Below are positions 8,662 through 16,921 of a stretch of DNA of 64,000 nucleotides, piece by piece; the stretch's first letter is position 1; each line of letters starts with the position of its first letter. The translations under genes were made by a program, and so were the position numbers. This stretch comes from JAPPHA01 sp965242975 (GTDB lineage: Bacteria > Pseudomonadota > Alphaproteobacteria > Rhodobacterales > Rhodobacteraceae), in contig CBDETS010000007.1 of the NCBI GenBank assembly GCA_965242975.1, positions 6,051,813 through 6,115,812 on the forward strand, read 5' to 3'. The notes beneath the pieces are model-generated. The model was not told the origin of the DNA. It saw only the letters and a list, made by a program, of their open reading frames with translations, and did not search any database.

Positions 8662-9114
8662 TCAGGGGTCGTGCACCACCACATGGGTGCAGATCCGGCC
8701 GCATCCGACACAGCGCAGCGGCGATTCGCGCCGGAATTGCGCCGGAAACACCGCCCTTAGGCGGCGGAGGGGCAGCCCGGAAGTATGGTCCGTAACGGTT
8801 TTTTCATCATCGGTGCCGCGCGGCGCAGAAGACACGACAGCGACAGGGGCGATGCCGGCCGTCTCCGGCGCGGCCCGACCCGCAGCACGCGCCCGGTCCG
8901 CCTGGCGTACCCGGTAGCGCCGCTGGCGGTCCCGGCCCGTCTCGCGCCCCCTCCCGGTACGCCTGTAACGCCGCCGCGCCTCGCGGCGGTTCTCGATGCG
9001 GGACTGTTCGCTGCAGGCCCGGGAACAGTACTGGTGCCCCCGGTCGCACGACGCGCAGATCACAACCTGTCGATGGCACCGGTTGCAGGTGAACAGGCGT
9101 CCCGTCTCACACAC
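8662..9114 (-). CDS. Zinc-ribbon, Arg-rich accessory protein of the IS21-like element
   Basis: 150 residues. The N-terminus has CNRC, CASC and CSRAC pairs within the first 35 residues, a zinc-binding treble-clef-like pattern. It is followed by a strongly basic stretch (RRRYRRTGRGRETG) and a late CVGC pair. It probably binds nucleic acid. It sits 34 bp upstream of istA on the same strand; I recall similar proteins beside istA in other proteobacterial IS21 relatives. Role in transposition unknown; it could act as a regulator or target-choice factor. Confidence 0.6.
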   Translation of the reverse strand: MCETGRLFTCNRCHRQVVICASCDRGHQYCSRACSEQSRIENRREARRRYRRTGRGRETGRDRQRRYRVRQADRARAAGRAAPETAGIAPVAVVSSAPRGTDDEKTVTDHTSGLPLRRLRAVFPAQFRRESPLRCVGCGRICTHVVVHDP

Positions 9115-9574
9115 CCGCCGCTCTCAAGAGCGGGGTAGACCCGGACGGGAAATTGCCTGATAGTACACAGGAGTTCGGTCCCCGTGACCAACTCGTCCAG
9201 GTGCGGTGCCGGGGCTCGTTCTGTCTTTGAGCCGGCACCGCGCCGCTCTGTCTTTCGACGCCGATCTAGCACCTGTTCCGGCCCCCGGCCACCGCGTGGC
9301 CGCCGCGGCGGTACCTCAGGCGTCAGATGCCGTGCTCAAGCCCACCGCAAGCTCCCGGGAACGCCGCATCCAGGACATCGCCTCCGACCGGCGAAGCGCA
9401 AGGGAAACGTCACCCGGACACGGACAAAGGGATCTGCACGGGGCCGCGGCAACAGGACAGGTAATGCAAAGACCGATCAAAGCGGCAATAGGATTCCGAC
9501 AATAGGGAAAGAGTTCAATCCCGCCAAAGCGCGGCGAATCGCCAGAATTCCGCGCTTTTCCGTAGCCACCGACA
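9115..9574. other. Right-end non-coding part of the IS21-like transposon
   Basis: No gene with recognisable features. Two CTGTCTTT direct repeats lie near 9220 and 9249 and the terminal inverted repeat occupies about 9520-9574. The promoter for the zinc-ribbon/istAB operon should be here. Confidence 0.45.
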
Positions 9575-10156
9575 CCGGAGAAGCGCGGGGTTTCGACGAA
9601 GGTTTCCATCAGGACCGGGGAGATGTTGTACCGCCTTTGCCAGTCCTCGGGCAGTTGGCGGCGCACACTCGAGAGGATGTGGGAAGCCAGGTTCGGGATG
9701 TGAATCCATGGCATGATGAGATATCGGGAATTGTTGATCACGCGATACAGGTTTCGCTCCCGGACTTCCGCAGACCATCCGATGAAGGCATCGCGGGGTG
9801 CGGTCTTCCAGGCGGCGGCCGAGAAGCCGAGCATGGCCAGGGGCCGGCCTTCCCGGTCCTGGACTGCATAACGCATCTGTGCACCGATCAGGGGCGTGTA
9901 GCCGAGGTAGTGCCAGCGGGCGATGAAGCCGTTCCAGGCGACGCTGGCCGCACGGTCTGCACCGGTGACCTTGACCAGGCGGATCGGGCGCACCGCGTCC
10001 AGCGTCTCCGGCATTGGCGTGGCCGGCGGGTCGGTCTCCGGGCCGAACTCCGGGACCCGCCGCGGCCGCAGTCCGTGCCGCGGCGGCGGCAGTGTGATGA
10101 TCCCGTCCCGGTGCATCCTCAACATGGTGAGCCGGGCCATCATGTCCCTGAGCCCG
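9575..10156 (-). pseudogene. DUF4338 gene, middle piece
   Basis: Holds the core of the DUF4338 (DruA-like) protein: IRLVKVTGADRAASVAWNGF, WHYLGYTPLIGAQMRY, LGFSAAAWKTAPRD, IGWSAEVRERNL, NNSRYLIMPW and LMETFVETPRF. These blocks match the DUF4338 family, whose best-known member is DruA of the Druantia defence system. Bounded by the CCGGA duplicate (IS21-like insertion) on one side and CCTGAGCCCG (ISAs1 insertion) on the other. The reconstructed protein is 297 residues. Confidence 0.9.
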
Positions 10157-11412
10157 CAGGGCAATCGCGTTTGAAAATATTTTCTCTTGGCTTCTGAGTG
10201 ATTGCATGATTCCCTGTTGAAAAACAACAACCTGAGGCAGGGATGAGGCAGGACAATGCAGGACTTCGCACGAATATTCGACGGGGTGGAAGCCCCCCGG
10301 ACCAGCAACGCGACCCGTCACGATCTCCATGAAATGCTGATGATCGCGCTTCTGTGCGTGATTTGCGGTGGCCAAACATGCACCGACATGGAACTTTTCG
10401 GGCGCTCGAAAGAACAATTCCTGCGCCGCTTCATGACGCTCGAACACGGCATCCCGAGCCACGACGCCTTCTCGGCGCTGTTCAGGATTCTCGACCCCGA
10501 CTGCCTGGGCAGGGCGCTCCTGCGCCTTGCTGCGGACTGGGCCGAGCAACACGGTCCGGACGTGATCGCGATCGACGGCAAGACGCTGCGGCGCTCCTTC
10601 GAGGACGCAGCAAAGCGCACGCCGCTGCACGTGGTCAACGCCTTCGCCACCGGTGCGCGCCTGACGCTCGGACAGGTCAAGGTTGACGGCAAGTCCAACG
10701 AGATCACGGCGATGCCGGCGCTTCTGGAGCTTCTCGACATCGAAGGCAGCACGGTAACCGTCGACGCCATGCACACGCAGCGGGCGACCGCGGAGACGAT
10801 CACGGCCAAGGGCGGCGCCTACGTCCTGGCGCTCAAGGGCAACCAGGAGACGCTTCACGACGATGTCCGGCTCCACTTGGCGGACCCGGAGAACGCAGAA
10901 AAGATGATTCGTTTCAATGACGTGGACACGGGTCACGGGCGCATCGAGATCCGCGAGGCCACCGTCTGCCATGACGTCGACACGTTGGTGGACCTGCATC
11001 ACTGGCCCGGCCTGCAGGCCGTCGGGAAGGTCACCTCCACACGGGAGATCAAGGGGGAACGGAGCACCGAGACCCGCTTCTTCCTTCTCAGCGAAAGGCT
11101 CGATCCGGAGCGGTTCCTCAAGACGGTGCGGGCGCATTGGGCCGTGGAAAACTCCCTCCACTGGGTCCTGGACGTGACCATGGGAGAGGACAGCCTGCGC
11201 AACCGGAAGGATAACGGTCCCGAGAACCTGGCGCTGATGCGGAAGCTGGCGCTGAACCTGGCGCGGATCACGCCAACAGCCAGAAAGCAATCGATGCGCG
11301 GCAAGCTGAAGAGGGCCGGCTGGGACAACGATTTCCTTCTGAAACTCGTCAGCTTCGCATCAAGCCTCGCAAAGGACGTCGAACCCGGATAAATCCAAAC
11401 GCGATAGCCCTG
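10157..11412 (+). mobile_element. ISAs1-family insertion sequence
   Basis: 1,256 bp with terminal inverted repeats (CAGGGCAATCGCGTTTGA at the left, CAGGGCTATCGCGTTTGG read inwards from the right). The exact 10-bp target duplicate CCTGAGCCCG is at 10147-10156 and 11413-11422. One intact transposase gene. Excision with loss of one duplicate restores the DUF4338 frame (DGGLRDMMARL). The perfect duplicate and intact transposase point to a recent insertion. Confidence 0.95.
10256..11392 (+). CDS. ISAs1-family transposase
   Basis: 378-residue DDE transposase. It has the ISAs1 N-terminus (DLHEMLMIALLCVICGGQTCTDME) and VIAIDGKTLRRSF (first Asp, with the GKTLR signature). TVDAMHTQRATAE carries the second Asp, and VRAHWAVENSLHWVLDVTMGEDSLRNR the Glu region. 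Catalyses transposition of the surrounding element. Full length with no frameshift; opposite in strand to the host gene. Confidence 0.95.
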   Translation: MQDFARIFDGVEAPRTSNATRHDLHEMLMIALLCVICGGQTCTDMELFGRSKEQFLRRFMTLEHGIPSHDAFSALFRILDPDCLGRALLRLAADWAEQHGPDVIAIDGKTLRRSFEDAAKRTPLHVVNAFATGARLTLGQVKVDGKSNEITAMPALLELLDIEGSTVTVDAMHTQRATAETITAKGGAYVLALKGNQETLHDDVRLHLADPENAEKMIRFNDVDTGHGRIEIREATVCHDVDTLVDLHHWPGLQAVGKVTSTREIKGERSTETRFFLLSERLDPERFLKTVRAHWAVENSLHWVLDVTMGEDSLRNRKDNGPENLALMRKLALNLARITPTARKQSMRGKLKRAGWDNDFLLKLVSFASSLAKDVEPG

Positions 11413-11586
11413 CCTGAGCCCGCCGTCGGGCTTGACCCAGCCGATGGCGCGGCAGAACGCACGCGCCAGCCCGGCACGGGTCTGCTGCGGGGAGGACGCG
11501 ATCAGTTCCCGCATCAGCGCCATCTCGTCGGTGGTGAAGTCACGCCCGTGATAACGGCACTCGATCGCGGTGTCATCCGTCGTCAT
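11413..11586 (-). pseudogene. DUF4338 gene, 5' piece
   Basis: Start and first about 58 codons of the DUF4338 gene (MTTDDTAIECRYHGRDFT through VKPDGGLR). The ATG overlaps the IS66 transposase stop (ATGA), so the two proteins were translated as a coupled pair. The IS66-side reading continues into ISAs1 sequence and is therefore broken here. Confidence 0.9.
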
Positions 11587-13481
11587 CGTGCGGCCTTGAG
11601 CTGTCGGCGCCTGTCTTCGTCCATCGACCAGGGCAGCCAGGGTGAGAGATCCTCAGGCGGCTGGCCGCCGTTTCCCGCGCAGGCCGAAAGCCAGTCGTCG
11701 AGCCACGTGCGGACATCGATCCCGTTCATCCGCAGGGTCTCGATGATCCCGTACATCGTGGCGGAGAACAGGGCGCCGTCCAGGCTGTCGGAGCCGAACG
11801 ACAGCTTCCGCCCGATCACCGGACCCCGATGCATCCGCTCCGACAGGTTGTTGTCCATGGGTACGTCCGGCCTGTCGACGAACACGCAGAGCCCGTCGCG
11901 ATGCCTCAGCAGCGAGTTGAGCGCCTTCGCACGCCGGTCCGAACCGGCCGGCCCCGCACGTTCCGTCTCCGCGAGGGCGAACAGCCGGTCGACGGCACGC
12001 TTCAGCCGACGATGTGCACTCCCGAACTTTCGCGACTGCTGCTCCATCCCCACGTCCGGGTCGTAGTGCTTCAGCCGGACCCTGTTCAGGTGGAATAGCT
12101 GCCCGAACCGGTCCAGCCACCGGCCCTCCCATCTCTCCAGGGCGTCATTGCCGGCGGCGGCCTCGATGAATTTGCGGCGAACATGCGACCAGCACCAGGC
12201 CAGGATCAGGATGCCGCCAAGAACACGCGCGAGCTTCTTGTAGGCCGAGAAGGCGTCACACACCAGGACCGTGCCGGCACCGACGCCGGCGAACAGCTTG
12301 CCGGCAGCCTCGGCATTGCGCCGCGCGTCCACGTGGAACCAGACCGCATCCCGGCAGACCGCACACCACAGCCAGGCCTTGCCGGTGCCACGGATGGCCT
12401 TGAGGGACTGAACCCGCCAACTTGTCTCGTCGCCGTGAAGCACCGCGGCCGCTTTCAGGTGGGCGAGGATCGCCTGCGACAGCGGCGCGAACAACGGCAT
12501 CAGCCTGTGGATGCTGGAGGCCAGGGTCCCGGGCGAGACCGGCAGCCCCTGGTCGCGCATCCATGCCGCGACCCGGTTCAGCGGCCGGTGGCAGGCGTAG
12601 CATTCGAACAGGAAACAGACCCAGAAGCTGATCCCGTAGGGCGTGTGGGGGAACAGCCGGGGAACCGGGGGCACCGAGACCTCCTTCGGCGCCGACGCAC
12701 AGGTGCAGCTCTGCCGCCAGCGGTTGCGTTGGATGATCCGGACATGCACCCTGACCTCGATCTCGATGGCCTCGGAATCATGGCTGCCGTTCTTCACATA
12801 GGGAAGGCCGCAGCAGGGACAGACACGCTCCTCTTCCGGCGGGTCGTGAGCCTCGGGTTTGCGCTCCATGTCCGGACGCGGCGTCCGGCCATGCCCGGGC
12901 TTGTCCGCCTGTTGACCACGGTTGCGGCCGCTGGCGGACCCGGACTTTTCCTTCTTCTCGCTTTTTTGGCCGAACCGAGCCTTCGCATGGGTCTCACGCG
13001 CCGAGCGGAGCCTCTCGTTCTCGGCCTTGAGTTCCTCCAGTTCCTCCGCCTGCTTCGCAGTCAACTCCTTCAGCCGGGAAATCTCCTTGCGCAAACCCGT
13101 GATCGAGCGGCGGCCACTGTCGATGTCGGCGGCGTTCAGAAGCCCCTGCAACCGCGCCACCTCCTTCTCCAGCCTGAGCACGTTCTTCGTACTCCGCCTC
13201 CGGTGCAGGTCCTTCAGGTCCGCACGCGCCGCGGCAAGCTTCTCGCGGTTGCTCTCGAAGACCCTGCGCAATCCGTTGAGTTCGCTACGGGCCCGGACCG
13301 ACTCCCGCCTCCAGTCCTCGGCACGGGCTTCCGATTCCCCGAGTTCGCCCTCCAGTTCCGTGACCCTCGCCTCGGCCGCCTCCGCACGTGCACGCTCCTG
13401 CACGTACAGGCGTTCCCAGTCCTCCGCAGACAGAACCGGCGGAGTGGCGGGACCCGAAACAGAAACTCCGGAATTCAACAT
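11583..13481 (-). CDS. IS66-family transposase (TnpC-like)
   Basis: 632 residues. A long N-terminal coiled coil (about 20-180) is followed by a Lys/Arg-rich linker with AKARFGQKSEK, a zinc-binding motif CPCCGLPY with a later CTC, and the DDE core: LHGDETSW (Asp), LVCDAFSAYK (Asp) and DNNLSERMHR (Glu). The IS66 C-terminal box VIGRKLSFGSDS is present. Full length; the partner gene downstream (DUF4338) is broken. Catalyses movement of the 4940-13593 element, which still has both ends. Confidence 0.95.
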   Translation of the reverse strand: MLNSGVSVSGPATPPVLSAEDWERLYVQERARAEAAEARVTELEGELGESEARAEDWRRESVRARSELNGLRRVFESNREKLAAARADLKDLHRRRSTKNVLRLEKEVARLQGLLNAADIDSGRRSITGLRKEISRLKELTAKQAEELEELKAENERLRSARETHAKARFGQKSEKKEKSGSASGRNRGQQADKPGHGRTPRPDMERKPEAHDPPEEERVCPCCGLPYVKNGSHDSEAIEIEVRVHVRIIQRNRWRQSCTCASAPKEVSVPPVPRLFPHTPYGISFWVCFLFECYACHRPLNRVAAWMRDQGLPVSPGTLASSIHRLMPLFAPLSQAILAHLKAAAVLHGDETSWRVQSLKAIRGTGKAWLWCAVCRDAVWFHVDARRNAEAAGKLFAGVGAGTVLVCDAFSAYKKLARVLGGILILAWCWSHVRRKFIEAAAGNDALERWEGRWLDRFGQLFHLNRVRLKHYDPDVGMEQQSRKFGSAHRRLKRAVDRLFALAETERAGPAGSDRRAKALNSLLRHRDGLCVFVDRPDVPMDNNLSERMHRGPVIGRKLSFGSDSLDGALFSATMYGIIETLRMNGIDVRTWLDDWLSACAGNGGQPPEDLSPWLPWSMDEDRRRQLKAAR

Positions 13482-13605
13482 GCGACCGGATTAACAGATA
13501 TCCGGAAGTGTAACCAGACAAAAAAACAGAACCCGAAAAACCAGTCCTCAAGCGACGGAAAAAGAGACCATCACGCCCTTACCGAACGGTTACGCCATTG
13601 TTTCG

Positions 13606-13932
13606 TCACGTGGATACGTCAGTAGTTACCAACACCTCATGATCGCGTTCGATTTCGTGGTGAAACCGCTCCGGAAGGCGCGCCCAGTCGCGGGCCTCGA
13701 CGAGGAATGGGATCGTCGACTCCCGTACCGCGTCCTCGAAGCATTTGAGTCGACTGGCTGGAATCTCCGTGAGGCCAGGTCCGCGAAGTACCAGATCGAG
13801 GTCGCTTCCGTTGTGGCTCTTCCCACTCACGCGGCTTCCGTAGGCCCAGACTTCAATTTCGGGAAGGTGTTGCCTCAGCAGCGCACGCAAAACTTGACGG
13901 TGCCTCGGCTGCAGGTGCAGGCGGTCAGCCAT
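13606..13932 (-). CDS. mntA: MntA-like nucleotidyltransferase, antitoxin of a HEPN-MNT pair
   Basis: 108-residue minimal nucleotidyltransferase. The catalytic motif is YGSRVSGKSHNGSDLDLVL (GS...DxD). MntA proteins neutralise HepT toxins by adding AMP to a Tyr near the HEPN active site. The start overlaps the hepT stop by 8 bp. The IS66-like element lies 5 bp beyond the stop, so the gene escaped disruption but may have lost its downstream context. Confidence 0.88.
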   Translation of the reverse strand: MADRLHLQPRHRQVLRALLRQHLPEIEVWAYGSRVSGKSHNGSDLDLVLRGPGLTEIPASRLKCFEDAVRESTIPFLVEARDWARLPERFHHEIERDHEVLVTTDVST

Positions 13933-14350
13933 CGTCTGCCGCCTCGATCATGTCGGCAAACGCCTTCGCGTCGATGACGAAGGCAGGAAGCAGCTTGAGC
14001 GTAGCTTCAGCGAATTCCTCGCCATAGTTGTGGGCAGTGTCGTTTCGACTGTCGCGGTAGTGGAGCCACCGTTCCACTGCCTCGGGATGTATCAACCTGT
14101 GTTTGGCGGCGTGGCGGAAAAGGTCTTTGAAGGGGAGGCGATCTGCCCGGCGATTGCTGGCGAAGTACGCGGCGAGGCGTTTGCGGAGCAGCTTGCCGCT
14201 TTGCTCCAGCACAAGCTCGAACTCCTTGACGCAAGCCGCGCGATAAATGTCATGGAAGACGTCGTCCGGCACCCGGCGCTTCTCGAACTCCGTCAGGGCG
14301 GTCTCCAGAGTCTGGATACAGCGGCGTAGGAACGTCGTGTCGATACTCAT
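13925..14350 (-). CDS. hepT: HepT-like HEPN ribonuclease toxin
   Basis: 141 residues from the ATG at 14350 (an open frame extends upstream but overlaps the preceding gene). All-helical HEPN protein of the HI0074/HepT type with SRNDTAHNYGEEFAE. RNDTAH is the RX4H ribonuclease motif and the following Tyr matches the AMP-ylated RX4HXY position. Cleaves RNA when free of MntA. Part of a three-gene overlapping operon with the small gene upstream and mntA downstream. Confidence 0.87.
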   Translation of the reverse strand: MSIDTTFLRRCIQTLETALTEFEKRRVPDDVFHDIYRAACVKEFELVLEQSGKLLRKRLAAYFASNRRADRLPFKDLFRHAAKHRLIHPEAVERWLHYRDSRNDTAHNYGEEFAEATLKLLPAFVIDAKAFADMIEAADDG

Positions 14351-14580
14351 GGGCCACCGTCTCCGAACACCGGCGCAACCTGGATCGCGGCAATGACCCG
14401 GTTCAGCCGTGCGCGGTTGGCGTACTTGGCACGCGGTTGGCGGTCGGAGTCCCAATTGGTCCGAACCCGATCGGTGCACCTGAGTATGGCGCCGCCCGTT
14501 TTTTCGCCGTGCTTATCGTTTTCGCGATTCGCCCAAACAGCCTCGGACACTTTCCTCGACAGAGTATCGGTCTTGGACAT
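14347..14580 (-). CDS. Small basic protein translationally coupled to hepT
   Basis: 77 residues starting MSKTDTLSRKVSEAVWAN; GGGAGA sits 6 bases before the ATG. Rich in Arg, Lys, Asn and Asp; no family recognised. Its TGA overlaps the hepT ATG (ATGA), so all three proteins would be made from one message. It could be a third component or a leader. The overlap architecture is the main support; composition alone is not decisive. Confidence 0.45.
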   Translation of the reverse strand: MSKTDTLSRKVSEAVWANRENDKHGEKTGGAILRCTDRVRTNWDSDRQPRAKYANRARLNRVIAAIQVAPVFGDGGP

Positions 14581-14990
14581 GGGGCTCTCCCGCACCTGGT
14601 TCTCCTCACTATAGCAAATAGTGATATTCCATGTCAGTAGAGCGGAGCCGGGTCAAATCCGGTCGGTTCAAACCGCGTGATCGCTACCGTTCTTCTCCAT
14701 TTCGGATCAGCCTTGGTTGTCGCGCCGCCGAATTCCGTTTTCGTTGCCGGCTTGAACCGGGCCCATCCGTGTTCCCCCGTCACGTGCACGCGTCTCCAAC
14801 TCCGTTTGGCCCGAAGACTTCGCGTATGGAACGACACCGGGGTGGTCATTGATGATTGTGCCGGGTGGCGGGGACGTGCTGGGTTGATGCCCTGCGCGAT
14901 CCCGTCCCGGGTGCAAACAGGTTGCGAACCTTCGCTTGGACGGTGTAACTTTTCGACAATCAAGGGTGAGGTCCAAGGGAGAGGTCGATC
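14581..14990. other. Non-coding boundary between the island and core genes
   Basis: No recognisable gene on either strand. It must contain the promoter of the hepT operon (leftwards; an AT-rich TTTGCTATAGTGA stretch is near 14610) and that of the glutamine amidotransferase gene (rightwards). The right end of the accessory island probably falls here, but I see no clear attachment repeat. Confidence 0.4.
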
Positions 14991-15725
14991 GTGCACATCT
15001 TGGTACTCCAGCATGCAGCGTGCGAACATCCGGGCTCGTTTCGAAATTTTCTCAGGGAAGACGGGCACAGCTGGGTTTCGGTTGAACTCGACGAAGGCGA
15101 ACCGCTGCCGTCGATTGACGGGTTCGACGCGCTCTGGGTGCTCGGCGGACCGATGGATGTCTGGGAAGAGGACAAACACCCCTGGCTGGCCGACGAAAAG
15201 AAGTTCATCCGGGACGCGGTACAGGTCAAGGGGCTGCCGTTCCTCGGCTTGTGCCTGGGGCACCAGTTGCTTGCAGAGGCGCTGGGCGGTGCCTGCGGGA
15301 AGTCGGAGACGCCCGAGATCGGGGTGCTCGACGTGTGCCTGACCGAAGACGGAACTGAAAGCGTGTTTCTGGATGGCCTGCCGGAAGTCTTCAAGTGCTT
15401 GCAATGGCACGGTGCCGAGGTCAGCCGAATGCCGGAGGGCGCGCTGTGCCTGGCGACGACGAAGGAATGCAGGATACAGGCGATGCAATGGGGTCCCCGC
15501 GCGCACTCGGTTCAGTTTCATCTCGAGGTCGAAGACGACACGGTTGCGAATTGGGCGCTGATCCCCGAATACGCTGATGCGCTCCAGGATGCGCTTGGAC
15601 CAGACGGCGAGGCCCGGCTCGGTGCCGCGTGCGCAGCCGAAATGCCGGATTTCCTTTGCCACGCCGAACGCGTGTACATCAATTGGCTGCAGACTGCTGC
15701 GCAAGGAACTGGACCACGAAGATGA
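14991..15725 (+). CDS. Class-I glutamine amidotransferase-like protein
   Basis: 244 residues. Nucleophile elbow GLCLGHQLLAEALGG with catalytic Cys (about residue 88) and the His-Glu dyad in QFHLEVED (about residue 178). Stand-alone GuaA-type amidotransferase domain that would release ammonia from glutamine or act on gamma-glutamyl substrates (PuuD-like). No synthetase partner is adjacent, so the acceptor is unknown. GTG start with GGGAGAGG about 6 bases upstream. First gene of the core region. Confidence 0.85.
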   Translation: MHILVLQHAACEHPGSFRNFLREDGHSWVSVELDEGEPLPSIDGFDALWVLGGPMDVWEEDKHPWLADEKKFIRDAVQVKGLPFLGLCLGHQLLAEALGGACGKSETPEIGVLDVCLTEDGTESVFLDGLPEVFKCLQWHGAEVSRMPEGALCLATTKECRIQAMQWGPRAHSVQFHLEVEDDTVANWALIPEYADALQDALGPDGEARLGAACAAEMPDFLCHAERVYINWLQTAAQGTGPRR

Positions 15726-15816
15726 ACCGCGATTCGATCCGATTCTGGCGTTGGGTTCGGAGTTCCTTTCCGCCCGCCAATCCCAGCCCGGTCGAAAGGC
15801 ATACTCGGAAAATCGC

Positions 15817-16878
15817 TTGGCTCTGAGTCCGAAAATCCAGATCGCGTATTGGCTATCCGGTGCGGTCATTCTGGCAGCAGTTCTGTGGCTGCTCGGCGAC
15901 GTCCTATTGCCGTTCATCATTGGCCTCGCTCTCGCCTATCTGCTGGACCCGATCGCGGACCGTCTGGAAGCGGCAGGGCTGTCCCGTGTTCTCGCGACCC
16001 TTCTGATCACCCTGGTCGCCGTCATCGTGGTGCTGATTCTGATCGCTGTGCTCATTCCCTTGCTGATCGGGCAGCTTGTCGGACTTGCCGAGGAGTTGCC
16101 GGAATACCTGCAGCAGTTGCAGAAATTCGCGGAGACCTGGCTCCCGAGCGTGATGCACGAAGGTTCGCTCCCGGGAGAAATGGTCAATCACCTGGTCGAT
16201 TTCATTAGTGGCAGGAGCGCCGAACTGGCGAGGAGCGTCCTGTCCGTCGCGTTCACGATTGTCGATATCCTCATAATCATGGTCGTTGCGCCGGTCGTTG
16301 CGGTTTACATGCTGCTTGACTGGGACCGGATGATATCTGCGGTCGACAGCTGGTTGCCGCGCGATCACCGGTCCACGATCAGGTCACTGGTTCAGGAGGT
16401 TGATACAGCCCTGGCAAGTTTCGTACGCGGGCAGATCTCGGTCTGTGCGATTCTTGCGATTTTCTACGCTGCGGCGCTCATGCTGGTCGGTCTCAAGTTC
16501 GGCCTCGTAATCGGTGTGGTCGCCGGAGCGCTGACGTTCATCCCGTATGTTGGTGCAGTGCTCGGCGGTTTCCTGTCGATCGGACTTGCGCTGTTCCAGT
16601 TCTGGGGATCTCCGGTACTGATCGGAGCAGTTGCTCTGGTTTTTATCGTCGGACAAGCCCTTGAAGGGAACTTCCTAACGCCGAAATTGGTAGGAAAAGC
16701 TGTCGGTCTGCATCCGGTATGGCTCATATTCGCCTTGTCGGTGTTTGGAGCCCTGTTCGGGTTCACCGGGCTTCTCTTGGCGGTTCCGCTCACGGCATGT
16801 ATCGGAGTGTTTTCGAGATTTGGCCTGCGCCAGTACCTGTCGGGACGCCTTTACCGGGGCCGTTCGCACGATTCGTGA
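15817..16878 (+). CDS. AI-2E/PerM-family membrane transporter
   Basis: About 353 residues from a TTG at 15817; an open frame runs back to 15577 but its first 80 codons overlap the amidotransferase gene and look non-coding. Hydrophobic helices near the N-terminus (ILAAVLWLLGDVLLPFIIGLALAYLLDP) and a C-terminal block with the family motif FIPYVGAVLGG and GNFLTPKLVGKAVGLHP. The family forms inner-membrane exporters; substrates are mostly unknown. In alphaproteobacteria it commonly precedes hdaA, as here. Confidence 0.88.
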   Translation: MALSPKIQIAYWLSGAVILAAVLWLLGDVLLPFIIGLALAYLLDPIADRLEAAGLSRVLATLLITLVAVIVVLILIAVLIPLLIGQLVGLAEELPEYLQQLQKFAETWLPSVMHEGSLPGEMVNHLVDFISGRSAELARSVLSVAFTIVDILIIMVVAPVVAVYMLLDWDRMISAVDSWLPRDHRSTIRSLVQEVDTALASFVRGQISVCAILAIFYAAALMLVGLKFGLVIGVVAGALTFIPYVGAVLGGFLSIGLALFQFWGSPVLIGAVALVFIVGQALEGNFLTPKLVGKAVGLHPVWLIFALSVFGALFGFTGLLLAVPLTACIGVFSRFGLRQYLSGRLYRGRSHDS

Positions 16879-16921
16879 ACGCGGCCGGTCTTTCCTGTCC
16901 TCGTGATCATCGCGTCCGGCC

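Larger units (their letters stand above)
5131..9574 (-). mobile_element. 4.4-kb IS21-like transposon with passenger primase
   Basis: Imperfect terminal inverted repeats of about 55 bp start TGTCGG at both ends and share AAAGCGCG, TGGCG and CCGCGCTTT in the same order. The exact 5-bp duplicate CCGGA flanks it (5126-5130 and 9575-9579) inside the DUF4338 gene. Minus-strand contents in order: zinc-ribbon protein, istA, istB, toprim primase and a 230-bp conserved unit. IS21 elements are usually 2-3 kb, so the stretch from 5131 to about 6440 is extra cargo. The istAB genes look intact. Confidence 0.85.
4940..13593 (-). mobile_element. IS66-like element with coupled DUF4338 gene, carrying two nested insertions
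   Basis: Both ends begin GTAACCGTTCGG and share a further GTGATGG about 10 bases in (left end reads rightwards from 4940, right end leftwards from 13593). Exact 8-bp target duplications GCCATTGT flank it at 4932-4939 and 13594-13601, as expected for IS66. Transcribed leftwards it encodes the IS66 transposase and, overlapping by ATGA, a DUF4338 protein. Subtracting the 4,444-bp and 1,256-bp inner elements with their duplications leaves about 2.94 kb, a normal size. It lacks separate tnpA/tnpB genes, as in the single-transposase subgroup. The insertion point is 5 bp past the mntA stop codon. Confidence 0.92.

Noticed and set aside
7296..8795. 499-codon plus frame antisense to istA
   Set aside because: istA has helix-turn-helix, DDE residues and a strong ribosome site; the plus frame has none.
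9515..11290. 591-codon minus frame across the ISAs1 element
   Set aside because: It is antisense to the intact ISAs1 transposase and out of frame with DUF4338 at 9575-10156.
12183..13625. 480-codon plus frame antisense to the IS66 transposase
   Set aside because: No motifs, composition of a shadow frame; the minus frame has the DDE and zinc motifs.
14634..15920. 428-codon minus frame over the amidotransferase gene
   Set aside because: The plus-strand amidotransferase has its catalytic Cys/His/Glu context; the minus frame has no recognisable domain.
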